Below, in pieces: positions 44,020 to 52,998 of a stretch of DNA of 64,000 bases; positions within the stretch are counted from its first letter, which is position 1, and every line of letters begins with the position of its first letter. The DNA lies in NCBI RefSeq assembly GCF_014203545.1, contig NZ_JACHJG010000009.1, positions 248,001 to 312,000 on the forward strand, given 5' to 3'. The DNA comes from Streptomyces netropsis. Lineage in GTDB: Bacteria; Actinomycetota; Actinomycetes; Streptomycetales; Streptomycetaceae. The notes under the pieces are model-generated. The model was given only the letters and a program-made list of their open reading frames with translations. It was not told the origin of the DNA and ran no database searches. A program made the translations under genes and the position numbers.

Positions 44020-44619
44020 ATGACGAGTATCGAACACACCTCCGTCGTCTACCGGGTGGCCCGTGCCGAGGAGTCGGACGCCGCCCTGGCGCTCGACAAC
44101 TCCTTCACCACGGACTCCGTCATCGAGGTGACGTCCACGGACGACGGCTTCCGGCTCCGCGAGGTGGCCGTGGACCCGCCGCTGCGCAAGGTCTTCCCCG
44201 ACGACGAGGAAGACGAGGAGGACGGCGGGGTGGACGGAGGCGGGGAGGAAGGCGGCCCGGACGACGGGACCTCGACCACCCGTGTCGTCGTCGCGCTCGA
44301 CGGCGACGGCGCGCTGTGCGGCGCGATCACCACCGAGTTCACGGCCTGGAACAGCCGTCTCGTCATCGCCGACGTCCGGGTCGCGCCCGGCCACCGGGGC
44401 CGGGGCGTCGGGCGCGGCCTCATGGACCGCGCCCTCGACCACGGCCGGGAACTGGGCGCGCGCACCGCGTGGTTGGAGGTCACCAATGTGAACGCCCCGG
44501 CGGTGCGGGCGTACCGCCGGATGGGCTTCACGCTGTGCGGCGTGGACGTCACCCTCTACACGGGCACCGCGTCGGAGGGCGAGCAGGCCCTGTTCATGAG
44601 CCGTCCGCTCACGACGTGA
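44020..44619 (+). CDS. Streptothricin-acetyltransferase-like GNAT
   Basis: The 199-residue protein matches the streptothricin acetyltransferase pattern closely: SFTTDSVIEVTSTDDGFRL, DPPLRKVFPDD, an acidic low-complexity insert (DEEDEEDGG...), the acetyl-CoA loop VAPGHRGRGVGRGLM, EVTNVNAPAVRAYRRMGF and the terminal GTASEGEQALFMSRPL. Those enzymes acetylate the beta-lysine of streptothricin and confer resistance. No streptothricin cluster is seen in this window. The gene converges on alc with an 11-bp overlap. Confidence 0.85.
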   Translation: MTSIEHTSVVYRVARAEESDAALALDNSFTTDSVIEVTSTDDGFRLREVAVDPPLRKVFPDDEEDEEDGGVDGGGEEGGPDDGTSTTRVVVALDGDGALCGAITTEFTAWNSRLVIADVRVAPGHRGRGVGRGLMDRALDHGRELGARTAWLEVTNVNAPAVRAYRRMGFTLCGVDVTLYTGTASEGEQALFMSRPLTT

Positions 44620-45745
44620 GGCGGCGCGCCCCTTCCTCCGTGAGCGATCCGTGGACGCGCAGCCGGGCGATGCCGCCGTCGGGGTAGATGTCGATCCGCA
44701 GGTGCGTGGCCGTGGTGGCCTTCTCCAGCGGGAAGCGGTGGACGGTGTCGGGCTGGAGGCGGGTGCGGGGCAGGATCTCGGTCCAGCCGGTGGTGTGGTC
44801 GGCCGGGTCGGCGCCGGTGGTGGCGTCGAGTACGGACAGGGCGGCCCAGCCCGCCGCGTTGCCCTTGTAGCAGCCCGTGTCGATCTCGACGGCGCGCGGC
44901 ACGGACTGCTCGGTGAGGCGGTAGCGGACCCAGTCGTGACCCTTGTCGCGTCGACGGCGGGTCTCCCAGCCGTCGTCCATCTTGCGGGACCGGCCGGGCT
45001 GGATGGTGTGGACGGGCGGGGAGTAGAAGCGGTCGGAGGCGTCCTCGGCCCGGCCGCCGTTCTCCAGGGCGACGAGGTCGAAGGTGCCGAGGACCGCGAG
45101 CCACGCGGGGTCGGGGACGACCTCGCCGTGGACGCGCAGCCGGGCGATGCCGCCGTCGGGGTGCTGGTTGAGCCGGAGGTGGGTGAAGCGCCGGGGGTCG
45201 CGGACCGCGAAGCCGTTGGCGGCGTGGCCCCCGACGGGGGTGCGCGGGACGAGGACGGTCCACCGGACGTCGGCGGCGAGCAGGTCCTCGGCGGAGGGCG
45301 TACCGGCGACGGAGGCGGCCTCGACGCTGACGGCCTGCGGGTAATTGCCGCGGAAGTGGGCGGTGTCGACGACGATGCCGCGCACGACGCCGGGCGCGCC
45401 GAGCCGGATCAGGGCCCAGTCGTGGTCCTCGTCCGTGGGGTGCGGCGTGTCGGCGGCGGCACCCCGGCGGCGGCGGGTCTCCCAGCCGTCCATGATTTTG
45501 CCCTTGTGGCCGAAGCGCTCCGGGTCGAAGTGGGCGGCCTCGGGGTTCAGCAGGTTCTCGCGCTCGGCGAAGAACTCGTCGTTGGCGGCGAGCACGCCCG
45601 CGCCCAGCCGGCGGTCGGCCAGGTCGGGCAGGTGGGTGAAGTCGAAGGTGGCCGAACGGTAGTCGGCGTAGGGGTCGCCGCCCGCGTACGGGTTCGCGTC
45701 ACCGGCGAAGGCGGAAGAGGGGGGTGTACCGGGGGTGCCGCTCAT
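44609..45745 (-). CDS. alc: Allantoicase
   Basis: The 378-residue protein has the two tandem allantoicase repeats, each with a DGWETRRRR signature (KGKIMDGWETRRRR and RKMDDGWETRRRR) and a D(T)(A/G).(F/Y)(R/K)GN strand. It hydrolyses allantoate to ureidoglycolate and urea. ATG at 45745 overlaps the allB stop (ATGA), so the two are coupled in the order of the pathway. Confidence 0.95.
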   Translation of the reverse strand: MSGTPGTPPSSAFAGDANPYAGGDPYADYRSATFDFTHLPDLADRRLGAGVLAANDEFFAERENLLNPEAAHFDPERFGHKGKIMDGWETRRRRGAAADTPHPTDEDHDWALIRLGAPGVVRGIVVDTAHFRGNYPQAVSVEAASVAGTPSAEDLLAADVRWTVLVPRTPVGGHAANGFAVRDPRRFTHLRLNQHPDGGIARLRVHGEVVPDPAWLAVLGTFDLVALENGGRAEDASDRFYSPPVHTIQPGRSRKMDDGWETRRRRDKGHDWVRYRLTEQSVPRAVEIDTGCYKGNAAGWAALSVLDATTGADPADHTTGWTEILPRTRLQPDTVHRFPLEKATTATHLRIDIYPDGGIARLRVHGSLTEEGARRLTS

Positions 45746-47085
45746 GCGCTGCGCTGCCTCTCCAGAAGTCGGCCGGTGGGTTCGCCGGGCGTGCCGTGGT
45801 CGGCGATGCGGTGGCCGCGCAGCCACGTCGACCGTACGACCCCGCTCAGTGTCCTCCCGGCGTAGGCGGTGGTGGGGTTGCGGTGGTGGAGTCCGGCCGG
45901 GTCGACCGTGAAGGTGTCGTCGGGGGCGAGGACGGCGAAGTCGGCGTCGCGGCCCGCCTCGATGGCGCCCTTGTGCGCGAGTCCCGCCAGGGCGGCGGGT
46001 GCGGTGGCCGTCCAGCGGGCCACGTCGGTGAGCGAATGGCCGCGTCGGCGGGCCTCGGTCCACAGCGCGGGCAGGCCGAGCTGCAAGGAGGAGATGCCGC
46101 CCCACGCCTTGGCGAAGTCGGGGACCTTGAGGTCGGTGGTGCAGGGCGAGTGGTCGGAGACGACGCAGTCGATGGTTCCGTCGGCGAGGCCCTGCCACAG
46201 GGCGTCCTGGTTGGCCGCCTCGCGGATGGGCGGGCAGCACTTGAACTCGGTGGCCCCGTCGGGCACTTCCTCGGCGGTGAGGGTCAGGAAGTGCGGGCAG
46301 GTCTCGACGGTGATCCGTACGCCCGCCGCCTTGGCGGCGGCGATCACCGGCAGCGCGTCGGCGGACGACAGGTGCAGGATGTGCACCCGTGCGTCGAGCC
46401 TCCGGGCGACGTCGACGAGCGCGGCGATCGCGTCGTTCTCGGCGGCGCGCGGGCGGGAGGCGAGGAAGTCGGCGTAGCGCGGTCCGCCGTGCTGTGGGGC
46501 GCGCTCCAGATGGGCGGGGTCCTCGGCGTGCACGATCAGCAGGCCGTCGAAGGAGGCGATCTCTTCGGCCACGGCGGCCAGGTCGGCGCGGCTCAGATGG
46601 GGGAACTCCTCGACCCCGGAGGGCGAGAGGAAGGCCTTGAAGCCGAGGACGCCGGCGTCGTGCAGGGGCCGCAGATCGGTGAGGTTGGCGGGCAGCGCGC
46701 CGCCCCAGAAGCCGACGTCGACATGGGCCGCGGGGCGCGCCACGTCCTGTTTGATCCGCAGGTTCGCGACGGTGGTGGTGGGCGGGACGCTGTTGAGCGG
46801 CATGTCCACGAGGGTGGTGACGCCTCCGGCGGCGGCCGCCCGGGTGGCGGTGGCGAACCCCTCCCACGCGGTGCGGCCGGGGTCGTTCACATGCACATGG
46901 GTGTCGACGAGCCCGGGGAGCAGGGCGTCGTCGCCGAGGTCCAGGGCGACGGCTCCCGCCGGGGGTTCGCCCGGGTACGGCAGGACGGCCGTGATCCGGC
47001 CGTCGGCGACGGCGACGGAGGCGGCGCGGGTGCCCTCCGGCGTGACGACGCGTGTCGAGCGCAGTACCAACTCCACCTCGGACAC
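45742..47085 (-). CDS. allB: Allantoinase
   Basis: The 447-residue amidohydrolase has the metal ligands DTHVHVN, carbamylated-Lys strand GFKAFLS, LIVHAED, ILHLSS and VSDHSPC. It opens allantoin to allantoate. GTG at 47085 follows GAGGAG at 6 bases; an upstream in-frame ATG runs through the operator and is rejected. It heads the allB-alc operon. Confidence 0.95.
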   Translation of the reverse strand: MSEVELVLRSTRVVTPEGTRAASVAVADGRITAVLPYPGEPPAGAVALDLGDDALLPGLVDTHVHVNDPGRTAWEGFATATRAAAAGGVTTLVDMPLNSVPPTTTVANLRIKQDVARPAAHVDVGFWGGALPANLTDLRPLHDAGVLGFKAFLSPSGVEEFPHLSRADLAAVAEEIASFDGLLIVHAEDPAHLERAPQHGGPRYADFLASRPRAAENDAIAALVDVARRLDARVHILHLSSADALPVIAAAKAAGVRITVETCPHFLTLTAEEVPDGATEFKCCPPIREAANQDALWQGLADGTIDCVVSDHSPCTTDLKVPDFAKAWGGISSLQLGLPALWTEARRRGHSLTDVARWTATAPAALAGLAHKGAIEAGRDADFAVLAPDDTFTVDPAGLHHRNPTTAYAGRTLSGVVRSTWLRGHRIADHGTPGEPTGRLLERQRSA

Positions 47086-47124
47086 GGCATCTCCTCGATT
47101 CCCGGCCTCAGACGAGCACGAACT

Positions 47125-47141
47125 TTCAACGTTCTGTTGAA
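47125..47141. promoter_or_regulatory. TTCAAC-N5-GTTGAA palindrome before allB
   Basis: A perfect 17-bp dyad lies 40 bases before the allB start codon. A near copy precedes uraD at 58032-58048. Its architecture (6-5-6) equals that of the CTTCCG-type sites before allR and hyi. Confidence 0.65.
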
Positions 47142-47225
47142 CTCGGTGGACGCAGTCTTCATTCACCGCACACCCCCGTCAAGACCCGTCCGGCGTTCGC
47201 CTGAGGACAGTCACCCCGGCAACAC

Positions 47226-47263
47226 CTTCCGTTGCGCGGAAGAATCCTTCCGTCACGCAGAAC
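47226..47263. promoter_or_regulatory. Tandem CTTCCG-N5-CGGAAG sites before allR
   Basis: A perfect site (47226-47242) and a degenerate one, CTTCCG-N5-CAGAAC (47247-47263), are 21 bp apart start to start, two helical turns. The same pair in reverse order precedes hyi. Probable AllR operators and autoregulation. Confidence 0.65.
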
Positions 47264-47328
47264 GACGCGTAGTGCGGCCGGGGGCCTGCCGGTAGGCTGC
47301 TCCCACCCACTTCCGGAAGGACCGCGCC

Positions 47329-48114
47329 GTGCCCTCGTCCGCCGAGCCCAAAGCCTCGCCCACCGGAGGCGTCCAGTCGCTGGAGCGCGCCTTCGACCTG
47401 CTCGAGCGGATGGCCGACGCCGGGGGCGAGGTCGGACTGAGCGAGCTGTCCGCGAGCAGCGGACTGCCGCTGCCCACGATCCACCGGCTGATGCGCACGC
47501 TGGTCGCCTGCGGATACGTCCGCCAGCAGCCCAACCGCCGCTACGCGCTCGGCCCCCGGCTGATCCGGCTCGGCGAGAGCGCCTCCCGGCTGCTCGGCAC
47601 CTGGGCGCGCCCCTACCTCGCCCGGCTGGTCGAGGAGACCGGCGAGACCGCGAACATGGCGCTGCTCGACGGCGACGAGGTCGTCTACGTCGCGCAGGTG
47701 CCCTCGCGGCACTCGATGCGGATGTTCACCGAGGTCGGCCGTCGAGTGCTGCCTCACTCCACGGGTGTCGGCAAGGCGCTGCTCGCCCAGGCCACCGACG
47801 AGGAGGTCCGCGCGCTGCTCGCCCGTACGGGCATGCCGGCGGCGACCGAGAAGACCATCACGACGCCCGAGGGCTTCCTGGAGGCCCTGTTCCGGGTGCG
47901 CGAGACGGGCTACGCGGTCGACGACAACGAGCAGGAGATCGGGGTGCGCTGTCTCGCGGTCCCGGTGCCCGACTCCCCCACGGCCGCGGCCATCTCCATC
48001 TCGGGCCCGGCGGGCCGGGTCACGGAGGCCGCCGTGGAGAAGATCGTGCCCGTCCTCCAGGAGGTGGCGGCCGAACTGTCGGTGGCCCTCGCCAACACGA
48101 CGGGCTCCGGCTGA
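47329..48114 (+). CDS. allR: IclR-family regulator of allantoin catabolism (AllR)
   Basis: This 261-residue IclR protein has the N-terminal winged helix (SLERAFDLLERMADAGGEVGLSELSASSGLPLPTIHRLM) and the C-terminal effector domain (PHSTGVGKALLAQ; GYAVDDNEQEIGVRCLAVPV). AllR orthologues repress allantoin and glyoxylate genes, relieved by pathway intermediates such as allantoate or glyoxylate. It is divergent from allB across 243 bp containing both operator types. Confidence 0.85.
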   Translation: MPSSAEPKASPTGGVQSLERAFDLLERMADAGGEVGLSELSASSGLPLPTIHRLMRTLVACGYVRQQPNRRYALGPRLIRLGESASRLLGTWARPYLARLVEETGETANMALLDGDEVVYVAQVPSRHSMRMFTEVGRRVLPHSTGVGKALLAQATDEEVRALLARTGMPAATEKTITTPEGFLEALFRVRETGYAVDDNEQEIGVRCLAVPVPDSPTAAAISISGPAGRVTEAAVEKIVPVLQEVAAELSVALANTTGSG

Positions 48115-48120
48115 GGCCAT

Positions 48121-48237
48121 GACGTGTACACCTCCGCTGCGCGGCGGTGTCCTCAATCGCCGGACGGGCCGGATGTGCAGCCCGTCCGGCGATTGAGGAC
48201 GCGCCCGCAGGGCGCTCGCCGCCGCAGGCGGCACTGG
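48121..48237. repeat. Dispersed Streptomyces intergenic repeat, copy B
   Basis: A perfect 21-bp inverted repeat (48149-48169 and 48180-48200, 10-bp loop) is flanked by segments shared with copy A (48121-48157) and, inverted, with copy C (48180-48231; 50 of 52 bases). It sits between convergent genes and could terminate both. Confidence 0.8.
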
Positions 48238-48263
48238 CGGCACAGGCGGCGCAGACGGTTCGG

Positions 48264-48698
48264 TCACACCCCGTCAGGGGCCTCACGCGGGCGCGGGACT
48301 TCCGCCGTGGCGCGCGGCTGTTCCGGTGTCGTCGGCGCCGGCACCGGCTCCGGCATCGCGCGCGCCTGCCGGGGCACCGTGCCCGGCTGCTCGCCGAAGC
48401 TGTCGACCGCCGCGCGGACCTCGCCGAGGGCCTGGGCGAGGGCGCTGACCGAGCCCACCGCGCCCGCCACCAGCAGCAGCGAGCGGCGCAGCCGGGGCAC
48501 TTCCGGTTCACCGGCGCGCGCCATGGCGTCCAGGGCGGCCAGCTCGTCCTCGGCGGCGTCCCGGTCGGGTAACTGCGCGGGGTGCGCGGCGAGCGCCCGG
48601 CGCAGCCGGGACACCGCGGCACGCAGCTCGCTCACCCTCGGGTCGTCGCCGGTACGGCCCGCTCGCTCCTCTTCCACCACAACGGCGCCTTCCGCCAC
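48264..48698 (-). CDS. Conserved hypothetical protein (DUF5955-like)
   Basis: A 144-residue protein with a helical core (RVSELRAAVSRLRRALAAHPAQ; AAEDELAALDAMARAG; VAGAVGSVSALAQALGEVRAAV) and a proline-rich tail. GTG at 48698 follows GGGGGAG. The core looks like a coiled-coil or helical bundle. The family name is tentative; no function is suggested. Confidence 0.65.
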   Translation of the reverse strand: MAEGAVVVEEERAGRTGDDPRVSELRAAVSRLRRALAAHPAQLPDRDAAEDELAALDAMARAGEPEVPRLRRSLLLVAGAVGSVSALAQALGEVRAAVDSFGEQPGTVPRQARAMPEPVPAPTTPEQPRATAEVPRPREAPDGV

Positions 48699-48872
48699 AA
48701 TTCTCCCCCTCCCACCCGCTCGCGCGGATCAGTTAACGCCACTTTCCGTGCGGAGCGCCACACTCACAGCGAAATTCAGGCCGCGCGCTCACGTACGGGT
48801 GACAAACGGCTGTCCACCGCACATCGGACCGCGGTCGTGTGGACTCCGGCACGCATCCGGTAAGCAAGGGCC

Positions 48873-49514
48873 ATGGCACAGACGACAGATGCGACAGACG
48901 CGACGGACGGCCCGGTCCTCGTCGCCGGATTGCTGCTGGCGGCGGGCGGTGGCCGGCGGCTCGGCGGGCGGCCCAAGGCGCTGCTCGCCCACCGGGGCCG
49001 TCCGTTGGTGGAGCACGCGGCGCGGGTGCTGCGCGAGGGAGGCTGCGGACCGCTGTGCGTGGTGCTGGGGGCGGGGGCGGCGGAGGTCCGGGCGCGCGAG
49101 GGGCTGACGTGGCCGCCCGGGGCGGACGTGGCCGTGGTGGACAACCCCGACTGGGCGTCGGGCATGGGCTCGTCGCTGCGGACCGGGCTCGCGGCCCTCG
49201 CGGGCACGGGGGCGTCGGCGGCGCTGGTGACGCTGGTGGACCAGCCCAGGATCGGACCGGCCGCGGTGGCCCGCGTGCTGGCCGCGCACCGGGCGGGCGC
49301 GGGGCTGGTGGCCGCCTCGTACGACGGCGAACGGGGCCACCCGGTGCTGTTCGCGCGGCGGCACTGGGAGGGCGTCGCGCGCTCGGCCGCCGGCGACCGG
49401 GGGGCGCGCGCGTATCTACGGGAACACGCCGGGGCGGTCACGCTCGTCGAGTGCGGGGACGTCGCGGCCCCGGACGACATCGACACGCCGGACGACCTCT
49501 CCCTGCTCGACTGA
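48873..49514 (+). CDS. MobA/MocA-like nucleotidyltransferase
   Basis: This 213-residue NTP-transferase has the nucleotide-binding LLLAAGGGRRLGGRPKALL, DNPDWASGMGSSLRTGL and LVDQPRIGP typical of MocA/CoxI-type molybdenum cofactor cytidylyltransferases. A role in maturing a xanthine dehydrogenase would fit this purine-catabolism neighbourhood, though no such dehydrogenase lies in the window. Confidence 0.8.
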   Translation: MAQTTDATDATDGPVLVAGLLLAAGGGRRLGGRPKALLAHRGRPLVEHAARVLREGGCGPLCVVLGAGAAEVRAREGLTWPPGADVAVVDNPDWASGMGSSLRTGLAALAGTGASAALVTLVDQPRIGPAAVARVLAAHRAGAGLVAASYDGERGHPVLFARRHWEGVARSAAGDRGARAYLREHAGAVTLVECGDVAAPDDIDTPDDLSLLD

Positions 49515-49730
49515 GGGCCGAGCGAGGGGGTGAGGTGGCACCCAGCGCCACCTGGGCAACTCGGGTTCCGGATACCGACGTGGCGGAAAATCTCTCGACG
49601 CCGACAGACCATTGAACTTCCACCATGAGGAAACTATTCTCCACTGGCACCGCGTGCCGTCACCGCAGATCCGTATGACCGAGCGCCCCGGCGGCCGCCG
49701 GACGTCCGCCCGCTGAAGGAGTGACAGCCC

Positions 49731-51356
49731 ATGTCCGCACCAGCGCCGTCCCCGCTGGCCACCGTCGTCGCCGACCCCGCCCACGCCCCGGCCCGCCAGG
49801 ACGAGGTCCTGACCGACGCGGCGCTGGCGTTCATCGCCGCCCTGCACCGCCGGTTCACCCCCCGCCGGGACGAGCTGCTCGCCCGCCGCGCCGAACGCCG
49901 TGCCGAGATCGCCCGCACCGGCACGCTCGACTTCCTCCCCCGAACCGCGGCCGTCCGCGAGGACCCCGACTGGCGCGTCGCGCCCGCCCCGGCCGCGCTG
50001 AACGACCGCCGGGTGGAGATCACCGGGCCGACGGACCGGAAGATGACCATCAACGCCCTCAACTCGGGGGCACGCGTCTGGCTCGCCGACTTCGAGGACG
50101 CCTCCTCCCCCACCTGGGAGAACGTCGTCGGCGGCCAGCTCAATCTGATCGACGCCTACGAGCGCCGCATCGACTTCACCAGCGAGCAGGGCAAGTCGTA
50201 CGCCCTGAAGCCCGCCGACGAGCTCGCGACCGTCGTCATGCGCCCGCGCGGCTGGCACCTCGACGAGCGCCACCTCACCGTCGACGGCCGCCCCGTCCCC
50301 GGCGCCCTGGTCGACTTCGGCCTCTACTTCTTCCACAACGCCCGACGGTTGATCGACCTCGGCAAGGGCCCGTACTTCTATCTGCCCAAGACCGAGTCGC
50401 ACCTGGAGGCCCGCCTCTGGAACGACGTCTTCGTCTTCGCCCAGGACCACCTCGGCATCCCCCAGGGGTCCGTGCGTGCGACCGTCCTGATCGAGACGAT
50501 CACGGCGGCGTACGAGATGGAGGAGATCCTCTACGAGCTGCGCGAGCACGCCTCGGGGCTGAACGCCGGGCGCTGGGACTATCTCTTCTCCATCGTCAAG
50601 AACTTCCGTGACGGCGGGGCGAAGTTCGTCCTCCCCGACCGCAACGCCGTGACGATGACCGCGCCGTTCATGCGCGCGTACACCGAACTGCTGGTGCGCA
50701 CGTGCCACAAGCGCGGCGCGCACGCCATCGGCGGCATGGCGGCCTTCATCCCCTCCCGCAAGGACCCGGAGGTCAACGAGGTCGCCTTCCAGAAGGTCAA
50801 GGCCGACAAGGACCGTGAGGCGAACGACGGCTTCGACGGCTCCTGGGTCGCCCACCCCGACCTCGTGCCCGTCGCCCGCGCCTCCTTCGACGCGGTCCTC
50901 GGCGACCGGCCGCACCAGAAGGACCGACTGCGCGAGGACGTGCACGTGAGGGCCGAGGAGCTCATCGCCGTCGACTCGCTGGAGGCGAAGCCGACCTACG
51001 AGGGCCTGCGCAACGCCGTCCAGGTGGGCACCCGTTACATCGAGGCGTGGCTGCGCGGCCTGGGCGCCGTCGCCATCTTCAACCTCATGGAGGACGCGGC
51101 CACCGCCGAGATCTCCCGCTCCCAGATCTGGCAGTGGATCAACGCGGGTGTCGTCTTCGACAACGGCCGCAAGGCCACCGCCGAGCTGGTCCGCGAGGTC
51201 GCGGCCGAGGAACTCGCCGCCGTCCGCGCCGAGACCGGCCCGGACGGCTTCGCCGCCGGGCGCTGGGAGGAGGCCCACGACCTGCTGCTGAAGGTCGCCC
51301 TCGACGAGGACTACGCGGACTTCCTCACCCTGCCGGCCTACGAACTGCTGGGGTAG
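49731..51356 (+). CDS. aceB: Malate synthase A
   Basis: The 541-residue protein is full length for malate synthase A: DFEDASSPTWENVVGGQ, RPRGWHL, FGLYFFHNARRLI, TVLIETITAAYEMEEILYELR, GGMAAFIPSRKD and the C-terminal catalytic region LRNAVQVGTRYIEAWLRG. It condenses glyoxylate with acetyl-CoA, the second outlet for purine-derived glyoxylate here. The upstream gap holds TTCC-N7-GGAA near 49616-49631, a possible AllR-like half-site pair. Confidence 0.95.
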   Translation: MSAPAPSPLATVVADPAHAPARQDEVLTDAALAFIAALHRRFTPRRDELLARRAERRAEIARTGTLDFLPRTAAVREDPDWRVAPAPAALNDRRVEITGPTDRKMTINALNSGARVWLADFEDASSPTWENVVGGQLNLIDAYERRIDFTSEQGKSYALKPADELATVVMRPRGWHLDERHLTVDGRPVPGALVDFGLYFFHNARRLIDLGKGPYFYLPKTESHLEARLWNDVFVFAQDHLGIPQGSVRATVLIETITAAYEMEEILYELREHASGLNAGRWDYLFSIVKNFRDGGAKFVLPDRNAVTMTAPFMRAYTELLVRTCHKRGAHAIGGMAAFIPSRKDPEVNEVAFQKVKADKDREANDGFDGSWVAHPDLVPVARASFDAVLGDRPHQKDRLREDVHVRAEELIAVDSLEAKPTYEGLRNAVQVGTRYIEAWLRGLGAVAIFNLMEDAATAEISRSQIWQWINAGVVFDNGRKATAELVREVAAEELAAVRAETGPDGFAAGRWEEAHDLLLKVALDEDYADFLTLPAYELLG

Positions 51357-51376
51357 CACCTCGCTGGGAGCGGCCG

Positions 51377-52888
51377 TCACGTCACGGCCGCGCCCAGCGC
51401 CACGAAGCCGCAGATGAGGACGGCCAGGATCGCCAACAGCGGCCACACGAACCGTAGGTACTTGTCGTAGCCGACCTTCGCCAGCGCCACCCCGCCCATG
51501 ACGACGGCGGTCGTCGGCACCCACAGGTTCATCCAGCCGCTCGCCGCCTGCCAGGCCGTGACGACCACGGCCCGTGAGACGCCGGCGAAGTCCGCGAGCG
51601 GCGCGAGGATGGGCATCGCGAGGGTGGCGTGGCCGGATGTCGAGGGGATCAGGAAGGCCAGCGGCAGGTTCACGACGTAGACCATGACCCCGAACAGTGC
51701 CGCCGGGGTGCCGGACACCGCACCCTCGATGGAGTGCAGAACCGTGTCGATGATCTTCGAGTTGTTCATGATCACGGTGATGCCCCGCGCAAGGACGATC
51801 ACGAGCGCGGGCGCGATGAAGTCCGCCGCGCCCTGCACGATCGTCGCACTGAGCCGCTGCTCGCCCAGCCGGGCGACGAGCCCGACCAGCACCGCCGCCG
51901 CGATGAAGAGCGCCGCCAACTGCGCGAAGGACCAGCCCAGTTCCCACGCGTACGGCGTCGCGTCGGCGTCGCCCGTGAGCGCGCTCGCCCAGGGGATCAC
52001 CGAGAAGATCATGAACGCGAAGACCAGCACGACGACGGCGAGCACCGCCTTGTGCAGACCCGTGAGCTCGGGTGGCTCCACGGCCGCGGCCGCCAGTTCG
52101 CGGTCGCCCGGGCGGAAGCCGACCAGTGAGCGGCCCGGGTCGGCGCGCACCCGGTGCGCGTACCGCACGACGTAGCCGATGGTCACCGCGGTGAGGACCA
52201 CCCACATCGCGAAGCGCAGCGCGATCCCGTCACCCAGCGAGACGTCGGCGGCGGAGGAGGCCACCCCGGTGGCGAAGGGGTTGACGGTGGAGGCGAGCAC
52301 GCCGACGCCCGCGCCGAGGATGATCGTGCCGGTGGCGACCATGCGGTCGTAGCCGAGGGCCAGCATCAGCGGGACGATCAGCCCGTAGAAGCCGAGGGTC
52401 TCCTCGGCGAAGCCCTCCACCGTGCCCAGCAGCGAGAAGACGGTCATGACGGCCGCGATGAGCAGGGCGCCGCGGGCGCGCAGCCGGTGGGCGAGCCGTT
52501 CGATGCCCCGGTCCAGGGCGCCGGCGGCGAAGACGACGGTGATGAACGCGCCGATGGCCAGGACGAAGAGGAAGACACCGGCGCTGCCGTACAGCGCGCC
52601 GGAGGCGTCCGGGGTGACCTGGCCGGTGGCGGCGTCGCGCACGCCGTAGAGGCCGTTGACCGGGGACAGGAACAGCTCCCCGAGCCGGTGGGTGAAGTCG
52701 CCGGGCGCCGACTCCCGGTGGTAGGTGCCCTGGATCGGGTTGCCGTCGGCGTTGCGCCTGTACACGCCGGAGGGGACGACGAAGGCGAGGATCCAGACGG
52801 CGACCGTCACGACCGCGAGGACGGTCAGGGCGCTGGGGAAGACGAAGCCGCGTTTCTCCTCCGGCTCCCCCTCGGCATCGTGGTCCAC
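51377..52888 (-). CDS. YfcC-family (DcuC/ion transporter superfamily) permease
   Basis: A 503-residue protein with about 12 hydrophobic segments and YfcC-style motifs (EGFAEETLGFYGLIVPLMLALGYD; VNPFATGVASSAA; STSGHATLAMPILAPLADFAGVSR). It may carry a dicarboxylate, acetate or basic amino acid. GTG at 52888 is placed by AGAGGGG. It converges on aceB and precedes no other gene in its unit. Confidence 0.8.
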   Translation of the reverse strand: MDHDAEGEPEEKRGFVFPSALTVLAVVTVAVWILAFVVPSGVYRRNADGNPIQGTYHRESAPGDFTHRLGELFLSPVNGLYGVRDAATGQVTPDASGALYGSAGVFLFVLAIGAFITVVFAAGALDRGIERLAHRLRARGALLIAAVMTVFSLLGTVEGFAEETLGFYGLIVPLMLALGYDRMVATGTIILGAGVGVLASTVNPFATGVASSAADVSLGDGIALRFAMWVVLTAVTIGYVVRYAHRVRADPGRSLVGFRPGDRELAAAAVEPPELTGLHKAVLAVVVLVFAFMIFSVIPWASALTGDADATPYAWELGWSFAQLAALFIAAAVLVGLVARLGEQRLSATIVQGAADFIAPALVIVLARGITVIMNNSKIIDTVLHSIEGAVSGTPAALFGVMVYVVNLPLAFLIPSTSGHATLAMPILAPLADFAGVSRAVVVTAWQAASGWMNLWVPTTAVVMGGVALAKVGYDKYLRFVWPLLAILAVLICGFVALGAAVT

Positions 52889-52998
52889 GCCGGGAACCCC
52901 TCTCCGCACTGACGGGTGGTCACTTTGCCCCGATTGTGGCGTAACGCGGCGGCTCTCCCTAGCCGCCACGCACGGACCGGCCCGTCCCCGGCGGGGGA

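Noticed and set aside
47086..47166. Upstream ATG at 47166 as the allantoinase start
   Set aside because: It would place the TTCAAC palindrome inside the coding region; GTG 47085 has a GAGGAG site at ideal spacing.
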